From positions 62,001-126,000 of the forward strand of contig CAWJQA010000020.1 of the NCBI GenBank assembly GCA_963844885.1: 64,000 bases of DNA, read 5' to 3'. How positions within the stretch are numbered: the stretch's first letter is position 1; each line of letters opens with the position of its first letter. The translations under genes were made by a program, and so were the position numbers. The notes beneath the pieces were generated by a model that worked only from the letters and a program-made list of their open reading frames with translations, had not been told where the DNA came from and did not search any database. This document shows, in pieces, positions 35,878-46,979 of this stretch. The DNA comes from DATMER01 sp963844885 (lineage in GTDB: Bacteria; Acidobacteriota; Thermoanaerobaculia; Multivoradales; UBA5704).

Positions 35878-36944
35878 GCCGCGTTCCTCGCCACGGTGAA
35901 GGCGGTGCTGTAGCCCTCGTGATCGATCCGGTGGACGGCCGAGGTGACGTAGTACAGGCCGCTGAAGCGCTTGCCGAGGCCGGCCAGCTCCACCACCTTG
36001 CCGGCGCGCAGGGCGGGCTCGCCCACCGCCAGCCCTTCGCCGGTCAGAGTCTCCATGGCCAGCTCGTTGAAGCGCGCGCGGGCGATCTGCGTCGCCTCCT
36101 GGGCCGAGGCGACCGGCGTGTCCACGACCGCGGCCTTGGCGGCGAAGAACGCGCGCTCGGCGAGCGTGGCTCCCAGGGTGCCGCCCGCGGTCTTGGCGTC
36201 GCCGGAGCTCGCCTTGCCGGCGATGGGCTTGCGCTGCTTCGGGCTCCAGCCCTGGACCGTGACCTCGCTGACCTGTGCCAGGGTGTTGAGGCGCGGGCAG
36301 AAGCTGCGCAGGGTGAGCCCGTACTTGAGGGTCAACACCTGGGTGCGGTCGTCGGGCGTCTTGCGGAAGAGGAGCGTCTTGTCCTCGACCTTGACCTCGA
36401 AGCGGATGCGGCGCGCCCGTTCGACCAGGAAATCGACGTCGCTCTGGTTGTTCTGGAGCAGGTACTCGTGGACCACCTGGGAGTCGTCGGCCTCGACCTT
36501 GAGGCCCAGGTCGCGGCCGATGCGCTCGGCGACCTCGCTGTCCTTCATCTTCACGAACGAGCGGGTCTTGCGTCCGCGGCGCAGGCGGTGGAGGCGGTCG
36601 TAGCCGCGCAGCGTCAGGGTGGGCGTCCGGTCGTACGGGAACTCGGGCTCCAGGGCCGTCACCTCGCCCTTCATCAGGCTCTTGAGAGAGTGGGCGTAGC
36701 CGGCCAGGATCTCGAGCTCCGAGCCTTCGCGCAGCAGGTCGCGCTCCGTCCAGGTGACCTCCTGGCGGTTCTGGTCCCAGTTGCTGAAGGTCACGGCGAA
36801 CATGTCCGAGCCCTCGACATGGGTGGAGACCTCCACGCCGAGCACGTCGAGGGCTGCCGCGGTCGGCAGATCCTGGCCGGCGAGGCGGACTTTGACGGCG
36901 GGTGCGTCGTGGAGGCTGGCGAGGGCGGGATCGTCCACGGGCAT
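35874..36944 (-). CDS. gpD-like hub protein (N-terminal half of Afp8)
   Basis: A 356-residue protein of the phage late-control gene D / VgrG N-terminal type, which forms the trimeric hub joining tube to spike. Recognisable parts are VEVSTHVEGSDMFAVTFSNW, LREGSELEILAGYAHSLKS, the segment around FPYDRTPTLTLRGYDRLHRL, VAERIGRDLGLKVE, and NNQSDVDFLVERARRIRFEV. The ATG at 36944 follows the LysM stop by five bases. A long open frame extends to 37490 but is the antisense-like shadow of the LysM gene. Confidence 0.9.
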   Translation of the reverse strand: MPVDDPALASLHDAPAVKVRLAGQDLPTAAALDVLGVEVSTHVEGSDMFAVTFSNWDQNRQEVTWTERDLLREGSELEILAGYAHSLKSLMKGEVTALEPEFPYDRTPTLTLRGYDRLHRLRRGRKTRSFVKMKDSEVAERIGRDLGLKVEADDSQVVHEYLLQNNQSDVDFLVERARRIRFEVKVEDKTLLFRKTPDDRTQVLTLKYGLTLRSFCPRLNTLAQVSEVTVQGWSPKQRKPIAGKASSGDAKTAGGTLGATLAERAFFAAKAAVVDTPVASAQEATQIARARFNELAMETLTGEGLAVGEPALRAGKVVELAGLGKRFSGLYYVTSAVHRIDHEGYSTAFTVARNAA

Positions 36945-36949
36945 CTTCC

Positions 36950-37588
36950 TCAGGGGACCGCCGGCACGGTGAGGGCGCGGCCTGGTTGGAGCTGCTGCGG
37001 GTTGTCGATGCCGTTGGCCTTGGCCAGGAGGCGCCAGTCGCCGGGCCGGCCCCAGAGCTTGCCGGCGATGCCGGCGAGCGTCTCGCCGGCCTGCACGGTG
37101 TGGGTCTTGGCGGGGAAGGAATTCGACGAGGAGTTGCTCTGCTCCTGTTTCTTGGGCTCGACGTACTCCTTGAAGGAGACGGTGAGGCGCGCCCGGACCG
37201 GCGTGCCGTCGGCGCGGAAGAGGGTGAACTGCTGCTTCAGGGTGTCCAGCACCCATTCGCCGCTGAAGTCCTTGGGCTGCTCGTTCGACTTCCCCCAAAC
37301 GATCTGGCACCGGGGCGGCCGTGTCTTCTCCTCGATGGGATTGAGGAGGTCGACGATCCGGTTCGTGTGGAGACGCACGTCGGTGCCAGCCTCGTAGGTG
37401 TCGAAGAACAGCTCCAGGGAGAGCTTCTTGAGACCGCGGCCGGTGAACTGGGTGCCGGCCTTCTTTCCTCTGTTCGGCAGCTCCTGCCATACGTTGGCGT
37501 CCTCGAAGGTGTACTCCGAGGGATTGAAGAGGACATCGATATCCAAGCCCAGGTCGAGGTTGGTGATGCGGAGCTTTTCGAGTGCCAT
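36950..37588 (-). CDS. LysM-domain baseplate protein (Afp7-like)
   Basis: A 212-residue protein. The N-terminal ~140 residues (EKLRITNLDLGLDIDVLFNP, LKKLSLELFFDTYEAGTDV, RCQIVWG, ARLTVSFKEYVEP) are the usual tail-adaptor fold. A Ser-rich linker leads to a C-terminal LysM motif (HTVQAGETLAGIAGKLWGR, DWRLLAKANGID). In T4-type machines the equivalent gp53 clamps wedges around the hub. It is the first gene after the repeat-invaded gene. Confidence 0.92.
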   Translation of the reverse strand: MALEKLRITNLDLGLDIDVLFNPSEYTFEDANVWQELPNRGKKAGTQFTGRGLKKLSLELFFDTYEAGTDVRLHTNRIVDLLNPIEEKTRPPRCQIVWGKSNEQPKDFSGEWVLDTLKQQFTLFRADGTPVRARLTVSFKEYVEPKKQEQSNSSSNSFPAKTHTVQAGETLAGIAGKLWGRPGDWRLLAKANGIDNPQQLQPGRALTVPAVP

Positions 37589-37606
37589 GGCTTCGTCTCC
37601 GGGCGG

Positions 37607-39329
37607 TCAGAGCCCGCGGCGCTCCCGTTCGACGAGGAGGCGGCGTTCCAGGTTGGAGACGACCCGGTCGGCGAGGCGGGCGTCCGCGCCGCTGTCCGGT
37701 TGGAACCGGGCCGCGAGTGCCGGTGCGAGGGCGCTGCGCAGCTCCTTGCGGACCAGCTCGACCACCTGCCGCTCGCCGAGGACCGGGGGGGCGGAGCCGT
37801 CGCGGTGGTCACGGTTGTCGAGGTCGTCGAGGATGCGGTGGTCGAGGCGCGATCGGCGGGGCGCGGCGGTGCCGGGGCTGCCGCCACCGGCGTGGCCACC
37901 GGAGCCCAGGTATGCGCCACCACCGTGGCCGGGCTCGTTGGGGCGGGGGAACCCTTCGATTCATGATGCCGTACTGTAGAGACGCCCCAGTCCGTCATCG
38001 AGAACCTCACCGGGTCCGAAACCTCGGGGCGTCTCTGTCCCGCGTCACCACGAACCTGCCGGCCCATCCACCCGGCGGGTCGCCAGGAGGATTTCGGCGC
38101 GCTTCCTGGCCGCCGCGGAGATCGCCACCCGGATGGCCCGGGAGCCGATGGGAACGGAGCCATGACGATCCCTATGGACCGCGAGCGGAACGCCCTCGAT
38201 GGCTGGGAAGGAGACGCCCCGAAGTCTAGGACCCGGTCAGGTTTCGGGTGACGGACTGGGGCGTCTCTACCTGTGGATGTCGATCCTGATGGTTCTTGGG
38301 GTCGCCGCCCATCCGGCTCAGCGCCGAAGGGAAGGAATGCCTGAAGGAAAGTCCGGACAGTCGTCTCTCCCCGGCGTCCGCGGCCTGCGTCCCTCACCCC
38401 CGGCCCCTCTCCCGGCCGCCCACCCGGACCGCCGGGAGAGGGGAGCGTGAAGCCGTTCGGAGGTTCTCCCATCCATCGCCGCACCGTCCCCGGAGATGCC
38501 GCGGCCACCAGGCCACCCTTCCTCCACGAGACAGCGGGCGTCCGTGTGAAGCCGCCAGGTGGCAGCCCCCCCCTCTCCCGGGGAGGGGGAAGGGGAGGCG
38601 GGAGAGGGGGGCCGGGGGGGTGAGGGTCGCAGGCGAAGACCGCCGGCAAGCGAGGCACCGTCTGAGGGAATGCCTGAAAGAATGCTTGTGAAATCGTCCT
38701 TCCCAAACGTCCATGGCCTGCGCCCCTCACCCCCGTCCCCTCTCCCGGCCGCCCTCCCGGACCCCCGGGAGAGGGGTGGGTGGCGACGCTCGACGATGGC
38801 GCCATCCGTCTCCGCTCCGGGGCCGGCTGAAAGCCGGCGCTCCCAGCAGGAGAAAGCGGCGCTGGAAGGGAGGATTGCCGCCCGGTCTCGCGCTCCCCTC
38901 TCCCGGCGGTCCGGGTGTGCGGCCGGGAGAGGGGACGGGGGTGAGGGACGAGAACCGTGGCCGCCCCCTTTTCAAACACCCTCTGGGAAGACACCACCTT
39001 CCGGGACAGCACGATCCTCCGGGTCTCCCGGGCAAGAGCGGTCCCGGGGAGTGTCCGCGTCTCCCGCAGCGTCTCGCGCCGGGTCTGCTCGTGGTGGACG
39101 AGCGTCCGGATGTGCGTCCGGATGTGGAGACCGCCCGCGCTCCCGGGAAGCTGGACCGTCAGAGTCCGGCCTGGCCGAGAGGGAACCGGCCGCCCTCCCC
39201 GGGCTCGCAGGGGATGCACCCACGAGAAGGGGCCGCCGAGCTTCGCGACCGGGCGCGGGGAAACCAGGGGCCGGTGCCGCGCGAGGATGCCGCGGGCGAA
39301 GGCGAGCGCGGCCGGGCGCCGGGCCTTCC

Positions 39330-39333
<4 letters not shown>
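37607..39333 (-). CDS. eCIS-cluster gene interrupted in frame by REP and MITE repeats
   Basis: The ATG at 39333 overlaps the ATPase stop (ATGA). The first ~129 residues (MRKARRPAALAFARGILARH, HIRTHIRTLVHHEQTRRETL, ETRRIVLSRKVVSSQRVFEK) look like a real His/Arg-rich protein. Then comes ~970 bp of REP palindromes and a MITE-like element, and the frame stays open all the way through. After the element it resumes as TWAPVATPVAAAPAPPRPAD. Adding one C to a 7-C run (plus-strand 37785-37791) leads into a protein-like end (ERQVVELVRKELRSALAPAL, ADRVVSNLERRLLVERERR) with a stop at 37607. Without the inserts the product would be ~250 residues. I do not know its family. It may now be non-functional or carry a long inserted linker. 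Confidence 0.55.
37977..38270. mobile_element. MITE-like element with ~59-bp terminal inverted repeats
   Basis: The left end (37977-38035, TAGAGACGCCCCAGTCCGTC...) and the right end (38211-38270, ending GACGGACTGGGGCGTCTCTA) are inverted copies that match over ~59 bases with few differences, including a shared ACCGGGTCC core. Each end itself carries GAGACGCCCC facing GGGGCGTCTC. The ~175-bp interior has no transposase. The size and structure fit a non-autonomous element. Confidence 0.75.
38390..38468. repeat. REP-like repeat, near copy of 16325-16403
   Basis: CCCCTCTCCCGGCCGC ... CCGGGAGAGGGG followed by GCCGTTCGG. The pair differs at only a few positions from the block at 16325, so these are members of one repeat family. 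Confidence 0.75.
38569..38624. repeat. REP-like palindrome
   Basis: CCCCTCTCCCGGGGAGGGG, then GGGAGAGGGGGGCCGGGGG; a degenerate member of the same family. Confidence 0.6.
38713..38775. repeat. REP-like palindrome
   Basis: CCCCTCTCCCGGCCGCC facing CCCGGGAGAGGGG. A TGAAAGCCGGCGCTCCCAGC motif follows near 38828, itself the inverse of a sequence at 16431. Confidence 0.65.
38889..38947. repeat. REP-like palindrome, inverted orientation
   Basis: GCTCCCCTCTCCCGGCGGTC ... GGCCGGGAGAGGGG then GACGGGGGTGAGGG. It is the first repeat met after the N-terminal part of the interrupted gene. Confidence 0.65.
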
Positions 39334-41548
<2,215 letters not shown>

Positions 41549-41571
<23 letters not shown>

Positions 41572-42121
41572 ACTCCTCCACGGACTCGGTGACCCGGCCG
41601 GTGCGGATCTCGCGGGCGGCGTCCACGAGCACGGCCCGGACCTCGTAGCAGACGGACAACCGGTAGGGCTGGTTGAACGCGTTCCAGATGCGGGTGAGGT
41701 TTTCGACGTCGCAGCGGCCGAGGTCGATCTTGAGATCCTCACCCGAATGGCGCAGGGAGCCGCGCAAGGCTTCGGTCTCGACGAGCGTGTTCTCGTACAG
41801 GACGCGCATGGCTTCGCCGAGCACCGTCTGCTCGTCCACCAGCCGGTCGGCGTAGGGGGTGAGCACGTAGAACAGGTCGAGAGCCAGCGGCGGATAGCGC
41901 CGCGATTCGCTCCCCGTGACCGGCCACGGCCGGTTCTTGGCGTTGACGTTCTCCTCCACCCGGAAGAGGTAGAGGTTGATCTTGGGCTTCATCGACGGCT
42001 CGACCGTCTCGTCGGCGGGCGAGCGCAGGGAGACCTCGAAGAAGCCGGCGGGTCGCTGCTCGCGGGTGAGCAGATCCTCGAGGGTGCGGGTGACGTCGCC
42101 CAGGGCCGAGGAGGCGCTCAT
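41549..42121 (-). CDS. DUF4255 tail-terminator protein (Afp16-like)
   Basis: A 190-residue protein of the DUF4255/Pvc16 N-terminal family, which caps the tube and sets its length. Recognisable segments are LGDVTRTLEDLLTREQRPAG, KPKINLYLFRVEENVNAKNR, RYPPLALDLFYVLTPYAD and LTRIWNAFNQPYRLSVCYEV. The ATG at 42121 overlaps the stop of the tube 2 gene (ATGA), and its 3' end overlaps the ATPase start. Confidence 0.92.
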
Positions 42122-42564
42122 AGCGGCACGATCCCTTCGTGGGCGAGCTCCAGCGTTTCGATGGCGACCTCGTTCGCCCCGGCCTTGAGGTCGGGCCCGG
42201 TCCATTTGACCGGGAAGGCCCTGATCAGCAGCCAGAAGCGGACGGGCCGGCCGCGCTCGTCCTGGAGCACGATGGCGGCGCTGGAGATGAGGCGGGGGTT
42301 GAGAACGAAGAGTCCGTACGCGGCGTCGAGCTGCCAGTAGAGAAGCTCGTTCGAGAAGCCGACCCCCCGCTTGAGCACGACGTTGGAGTAACCGGTGGCC
42401 TCCGGGAACTTGAGGGTCGTGCCGTTGCGTCCGCCCTCGACGTAGTCCAAGACCTTGGTTTCGGCCTGCAGGCCGGTGCATTCGGCGAAGCCGGCCGCCG
42501 GCAGCGCGCCGAGCTGGAGGAGGAAGCGGTAGCCGGCGTACGGGTCGGTGCTTCTGCGTGCCAT
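42118..42564 (-). CDS. Inner tube protein 2 (Afp1/5-like)
   Basis: A 148-residue tail-tube subunit of the T4 gp19 family: DPYAGYRFLLQLGALPAAGF, ECTGLQAETKV, TLKFPEATGYSNVVLKRGV, and the closing strand KWTGPDLKAGANEVAIETLE. It is a diverged paralogue of tube 1 (44851-45288) and follows sheath 2. In Afp, one tube paralogue forms the shaft and another the first ring; which is which cannot be told here. Confidence 0.93.
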   Translation of the reverse strand: MARRSTDPYAGYRFLLQLGALPAAGFAECTGLQAETKVLDYVEGGRNGTTLKFPEATGYSNVVLKRGVGFSNELLYWQLDAAYGLFVLNPRLISSAAIVLQDERGRPVRFWLLIRAFPVKWTGPDLKAGANEVAIETLELAHEGIVPL

Positions 42565-42576
42565 CGGCAGCCTCCT

Positions 42577-44250
42577 CTAGAGCCCCTGCTCCGTGACCGC
42601 CAGCGATTCGGCGGTACGGCGGAGGGTGACCACCACGAATTCGGCGGGCCGGGCCGGTGCGAAGCCGATGCGCGCCACCATCTGGCCCTGTCCGGCGAGC
42701 TCGGGCGGGTTCGTCTCCTCGTCGCACTGGACGAAGAAGGCCTCCCGCGCCGAGGCTCCGGCGAGGGCGCCGCGCTCCAGGAGTTGGAGGAGGAAGAGCG
42801 TCAGCGTGGCGGTGACGGCCCGCCACAGGACGGGGCCGTTGGGCTCGAACACGGTCCAGCGCAGGCGCGTCAGGATCTGTTTGACGATGGCCAGGGCCAC
42901 CCGGCGCACGTTGACGTAGCGCCACAGCGGGTCGCGGCTGAGCGTGCGCGCGCCCCAGACGCGCAGGCCGCGGCCGGGGAGGACGCGCAGGCAGTTGACC
43001 CCCAGCGGGTTGAGGAGCGCCTGGCGGGCGTCGTCGAGGCAGAGCTCCAGGCTCACGGCTCCCTGGAGGATCTCGTTGGCCGGCGCCTTGCCCACTCCGC
43101 GCCGCTCCTCGCTGCGGGCGTAGATGCCGGCCACGTGGCCGCACGGCGGGATCAGCAGGTCGCGCCCGCCGAAGTCGGCGGCGCGGTGGCGGAGCCAGGG
43201 GTAGTAGAGCGCGCCGTCGCGCGCCTCGGGGAGCTCGGGGAGCTCGGGGAGCCCGGTGAGCTTGCCGGCCCAGCTCCCGGGCTCGGCCCCGCGCGGCGCG
43301 TCGAGCAGCGCGAACCGCTCTCCCATGCGGCGGCAGTGGCGCAGCATCTCGCGCTGCCCTTCGAGCATCAGCGGCAGGTCGCCGCCCGGCGGGGCGCCGG
43401 CGAAGACGACCCCCTGGGCGGGCGCGTGGTCGCCCAGCGCGTTGATCAGCTCGGGCAGGATCAGGTCGGGGATCGCCACGGTGCCGATCTCGGAGATCTG
43501 CTCGAAGGCGGCGAGCCCCCCAAGCGTTCCCTCCGGCACGCTCTGCGGGTAGAAGAGGACACCGTCCTCATATCCGGTGTAGTGGGCCAGGGTGAGGCGC
43601 CGCGGCCCGTCCTCGCCACCCGTGAGCAGCTTGCCGGTGACCGGCTCAGGGGGCTTGCCGCCCGCGCCTTCGAGCCGCACCAGGGTGGAGCACCCCTGCC
43701 GGGCCTTTTCGACGTAGCTTTCGGCGGGGGGATCGCCGTTGACGAGGCGCGCGAAATACCTCTCGTGCTCCGGGCGGGGTGACAGGTCGTCGAAGACCTC
43801 CTCCCGCACCGTCCGGCCGTCGGGCCGGTAGCGGAAGGCCAGGCGGAAGCGGTGGAGTTGACCCGGTTTCGTGGACGCCTCATCCTTTCGGTCCGGGGCC
43901 AGGCTGCAGTCCACCTCGATAGCGTTCCCCCAGGCCCCGGGGTCCAGCGCGCGGACGGCGACGGCGCCGAGGTCGAGCCGGGCCGGCTTCGACGTCCAGT
44001 GGGCGGTGCGGACGACCCGGCACCGCCGGCCGCCGTTGGCGAAGAAGCCGAACACGGCATAGGCCAGGTACGAGAAGCCGGTGAAGCCGCCGAAGACGTC
44101 GGTGAACTGGCCCCAGCTCGTCAGGAGCTGCGGGCTGTGCAGCGGGCCGCGCTCGGCCTGGCCGACGAACCCGGCGACGCCGAGCTGCAGAAACGCCGTA
44201 GGCGCGAGCTCGACATCGCGGATCTGAACTCCCGGGGCTTTCGCCTCCAT
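42577..44250 (-). CDS. Contractile sheath protein 2 (Afp2-4-like)
   Basis: A 557-residue sheath subunit in one clean frame. The N-terminal arm (EAKAPGVQIRDVELAPTAFL, VGQAERGPLHSPQLL) and the C-terminal conserved handshake region (ALLNPLGVNCLRVLPGRGLR, VWGARTLSRDPLWRYVNVRR, WTVFEPNGPVLWRAVTATLT) are intact. It lacks part of the typical start PGVYVEE, so it is more diverged than sheath 1. Having two sheath genes is normal for Afp-type particles, where paralogues sit at baseplate or cap positions. Confidence 0.92.
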   Translation of the reverse strand: MEAKAPGVQIRDVELAPTAFLQLGVAGFVGQAERGPLHSPQLLTSWGQFTDVFGGFTGFSYLAYAVFGFFANGGRRCRVVRTAHWTSKPARLDLGAVAVRALDPGAWGNAIEVDCSLAPDRKDEASTKPGQLHRFRLAFRYRPDGRTVREEVFDDLSPRPEHERYFARLVNGDPPAESYVEKARQGCSTLVRLEGAGGKPPEPVTGKLLTGGEDGPRRLTLAHYTGYEDGVLFYPQSVPEGTLGGLAAFEQISEIGTVAIPDLILPELINALGDHAPAQGVVFAGAPPGGDLPLMLEGQREMLRHCRRMGERFALLDAPRGAEPGSWAGKLTGLPELPELPEARDGALYYPWLRHRAADFGGRDLLIPPCGHVAGIYARSEERRGVGKAPANEILQGAVSLELCLDDARQALLNPLGVNCLRVLPGRGLRVWGARTLSRDPLWRYVNVRRVALAIVKQILTRLRWTVFEPNGPVLWRAVTATLTLFLLQLLERGALAGASAREAFFVQCDEETNPPELAGQGQMVARIGFAPARPAEFVVVTLRRTAESLAVTEQGL

Positions 44251-44303
44251 GACCTAGGCCTCCTCCTCCGGCGTGTCGCGGTGTCTCGGGGGCGTCAGGC
44301 CCG

Positions 44304-44474
44304 TCAGGCCCGCTCGGCCGCTTCGTTGATCTCCTGGTTGATCCGCGCGATCTCCTCCACCCAGCGCCGCCGTTCGCGGTGGGCCAGGTCGAGGATCTCC
44401 TCGCGCGGCCAGTGAAAGTAGTAGGCGATGTACGCTACCTCCCTGGCCGCCTGGTCCAGGGGGTAGCAAGCTAT
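44304..44474 (-). CDS. Small DUF6760-like eCIS protein
   Basis: About 55 residues ending REVAYIAYYFHWPREEILDL, AHRERRRWVEEIARINQEIN, a pattern I know from a short conserved protein (DUF6760-like) between the chaperone and sheath genes of eCIS clusters. No ATG is present in frame near the expected start; the frame overlaps the upstream stop, and ATA (44474) or CTG (44459) are the only candidates unless a base is wrong. The role is unknown, perhaps in tail assembly. Confidence 0.6.
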   Translation of the reverse strand: MACYPLDQAAREVAYIAYYFHWPREEILDLAHRERRRWVEEIARINQEINEAAERA

Positions 44475-44851
44475 CCCCCCGGCTCCTGCGCTCCTTCCAG
44501 GAGATCCTGCGTGACCTGGAAGCGGGCCTCGCACTCCGGGCATTCGACCGTCACGGCGCTGTGCCCGTTGGCGTTGATCCGTCCGTAGAAATCCTGGAGA
44601 TAGGCGAAGTCGGCCGAGAACAGCCCTTCGATCGTGGCCGGCGTGACCTCGCGCAGCTCGCCCAGCTTGACCAGCACCCGCGACAGCAGGATCACCGTCA
44701 GATAGGCCGGGTTGCGCTGCACCCGCGGGTCCTGGAGTGGCGCGATCTCGTCACGGGCGTTGGCCAGCCGCATGATCCCCGTGCGGTGCAGGTTGCCGTC
44801 CTTGTCGACGTACCCCTTGGGAAGCGTGACCTCGAACTCGGTCTGCAACAT
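44471..44851 (-). CDS. Phage tail assembly chaperone-like protein
   Basis: A 126-residue protein with TEFEVTLPKGYVDKDGNLHR, an internal RNPAYLTVILLSRVLVKLGE helix, and CPECEARF near the C-terminus, a Cys pair that may be half of a zinc site. Proteins with this start occur between tube and sheath genes of eCIS and myophage-like clusters and are usually called tail assembly proteins. The ATG at 44851 shares a base with the stop of tube 1. Confidence 0.78.
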   Translation of the reverse strand: MLQTEFEVTLPKGYVDKDGNLHRTGIMRLANARDEIAPLQDPRVQRNPAYLTVILLSRVLVKLGELREVTPATIEGLFSADFAYLQDFYGRINANGHSAVTVECPECEARFQVTQDLLEGAQEPGG

Positions 44852-45288
44852 CACTGGCGCTCCACGCCCTCATGGGCGAGCTCGAGGGACTCGATGGCGA
44901 TCTCGTTGGCGCCGGCTTTCAGGTCCGGCCCCACCCACTTCGCGGGCCAGGCCTGGCGCAGGTTCCAGCGCACCGACTCTTCGCGTTTCTCGTTGAGAAG
45001 CACGATCGACATGGCCTCGTCGCGCACGATGTCGCCGTCCATCACGGCCTTGTGCCATTTGAACAGCTCGGGGTCCGCGCTCACCCCGCGCTTGAGCGTC
45101 ACGTTGCCGTACTTCTCGAGGCCCGGCAGCTTGCGCATGGTGTTAGTGGCGTCGCCGCCTTCCCGGTATTCGATGACGTTGGTCTCGGCGTTGAGGCCGG
45201 TGACCTCCGAGAAGCCGGCTTTGGCGATGCCGTCGATCTCCAGGAGGAAGTTGAAGGAGGCATAGGGATCGGTCGCTCTCCGTGGCAT
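44851..45288 (-). CDS. Inner tube protein 1 (Afp1/5-like)
   Basis: A 145-residue T4 gp19-family subunit: DPYASFNFLLEIDGIAKAGF, SEVTGLNAETNVIEYREGGD, RKLPGLEKYGNVTLKRGV and KWVGPDLKAGANEIAIESLE. It follows sheath 1 by ~30 bases, the usual order for the main shaft pair. Confidence 0.94.
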   Translation of the reverse strand: MPRRATDPYASFNFLLEIDGIAKAGFSEVTGLNAETNVIEYREGGDATNTMRKLPGLEKYGNVTLKRGVSADPELFKWHKAVMDGDIVRDEAMSIVLLNEKREESVRWNLRQAWPAKWVGPDLKAGANEIAIESLELAHEGVERQ

Positions 45289-45321
45289 GGCTGGTCTCCT
45301 TGTCTCTGGCGCGCGAGCGCC

Positions 45322-46905
45322 TCAGTTGCCCGCCCCGGGCCGGAACTGGGAAATGCGGAAGATGACGAACTCGGCCGGCTTCGACGGCGCGACGCCGATG
45401 ACCGTGATCACCCGGCCCAGGTCCACCGACTCGGGCGGATTGGTCTCCGCGTCGCACTTGACGAAGAACGCCTCCTCCGGCTTGCTGCCCACCAGCTTGC
45501 CCTCGTTCCACTGCACGCGCAGGAAGGCGCTGACGTTGCGCACGATGCGCTTCCACAGCACCTCGTCGTTGGGCTCGAAGACCACCCACTGGGTGCCTTT
45601 GTAGATCGACTCTTCGAGGAAGAGGAAGAGGCGCCGGACGTTGAGGTACTTCCACTCCGGGTCGGCCGACAGGGTGCGGGCGCCCCAGATGACGATCCCG
45701 GCCTCGGGGAACTTGCGGATGACGTTGACGCCGTTGGGATTGAGGATGTCCTGCTCGCCGGTGGTCAGCATCCGCTCGATGTCCAAGGCAGAGTTCAAGT
45801 AGCCGTCCTCGGTGCCGGCCGGCGCCTTGTGGACGCCGCGCTTGATGTCGGTGCCCGAGTAGGAGCCGGCGATCGCTCCCGAAGGCGGACACAACCGCCG
45901 GCCGCCGGTCACCGGGTCGGCTACCCAGATCCACGGGTAATAGAGAGCGCCGAAAGAGGAGTTGAACGGGTTGCCGGCGCTGAAATTCCCCTTGGCCTGC
46001 CGGTAGTCGAGAACCTCCTGGGGCGTCAGCCTCTGCGGGGCGTCGGCGACGAAGAAGCAGTCCTTGCGGTTCTGGCAGTAGGTGAGGCCGGTGAGGGTGG
46101 CGCCCTGGGCATCCGTGTTCACCAACGCCATCAGGTCGGGGATCGCCACGATATTGATGTCATCGACCGGATCGAAGGCATGAAGCCCCGTTCGTTTCGC
46201 CTCGTCACCTGTCAATTCGTCGTCGGTCGGGACTTGACCATCCGAGCCTCCGGTGAGCGGCGAGATCTTTTTTTCGGGCGGGTCGAACTGCGCCGGAACG
46301 GTGCCGAGGTCGTCGACGGTGACGTAGGCCGAAGTGCCGTTGATCACCGCCTCGACGTGAGCGGAGTGAGGCTTGCCGTCGGCGGTGAACTCCTTGAGCG
46401 TCACCGAAGCATAGGTCTCCAAGATCTCGGGGGTGTCCCCCGGGCCTAGGACGATCAGCTTGAACCGCTTGTCCGCGTTGGCCGGGTCGCCCGGGTCGAA
46501 TGCCGGGACCGTTTGGATCTCGATCTTCAGACTCCTACCCCACTCGCCCTCGCTGATCGCAGTCACCCGCAGGACGGGTGTGCCCGCAGCATCCTTGAGC
46601 TCCGCCGAGGCGCGGTCGTTCTCCGGGTGGACCGGGTCAGTGCCCCGAAAGGCGCGGACGACGTAGCAGCGGGTGCCGCCTTCGAGGAAGAAGCAGCGCA
46701 CCGCGTAGGCCAGGAAGTAGCTCGGGTGGAAGCCGCCGAAGGTAGAAACGAACTGGGTGAAGTTGGTGACCAGGACCGGCTTGTCGACCGGCCCCTTCAC
46801 CGCGCCTCCGACGAAAGCCCCGGTGGAGGTCCCCACACCCTCGATGGGCTTGATCCCGGAGGAGACCTCCTCGACGTACACTCCGGGAGACAGGTACTCA
46901 GGCAT
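45322..46905 (-). CDS. Contractile sheath protein 1 (Afp2-4-like)
   Basis: A 527-residue sheath subunit with the canonical start YLSPGVYVEEVSSGIKPIEG, VSTSTGAF-type turn (GTSTGAFVGGAVKGP), a middle domain around residues 120-330, and the C-terminal core ILNPNGVNVIRKFPEAGIVI, WGARTLSADPEWKYLNVRRL, WVVFEPNDEVLWKRIVRNVS. It ends in RISQFRPGAGN. This is the most conserved protein of the cluster and the best marker for phylogenetic placement. Confidence 0.95.
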   Translation of the reverse strand: MPEYLSPGVYVEEVSSGIKPIEGVGTSTGAFVGGAVKGPVDKPVLVTNFTQFVSTFGGFHPSYFLAYAVRCFFLEGGTRCYVVRAFRGTDPVHPENDRASAELKDAAGTPVLRVTAISEGEWGRSLKIEIQTVPAFDPGDPANADKRFKLIVLGPGDTPEILETYASVTLKEFTADGKPHSAHVEAVINGTSAYVTVDDLGTVPAQFDPPEKKISPLTGGSDGQVPTDDELTGDEAKRTGLHAFDPVDDINIVAIPDLMALVNTDAQGATLTGLTYCQNRKDCFFVADAPQRLTPQEVLDYRQAKGNFSAGNPFNSSFGALYYPWIWVADPVTGGRRLCPPSGAIAGSYSGTDIKRGVHKAPAGTEDGYLNSALDIERMLTTGEQDILNPNGVNVIRKFPEAGIVIWGARTLSADPEWKYLNVRRLFLFLEESIYKGTQWVVFEPNDEVLWKRIVRNVSAFLRVQWNEGKLVGSKPEEAFFVKCDAETNPPESVDLGRVITVIGVAPSKPAEFVIFRISQFRPGAGN

Positions 46906-46979
46906 GGCGTCAGGCTCCTTTCAGCGAAACTGCTTGGGTTGTCACGGCTTCGGGCTTCGGGCTCCGGCGGGGAGCGGGC

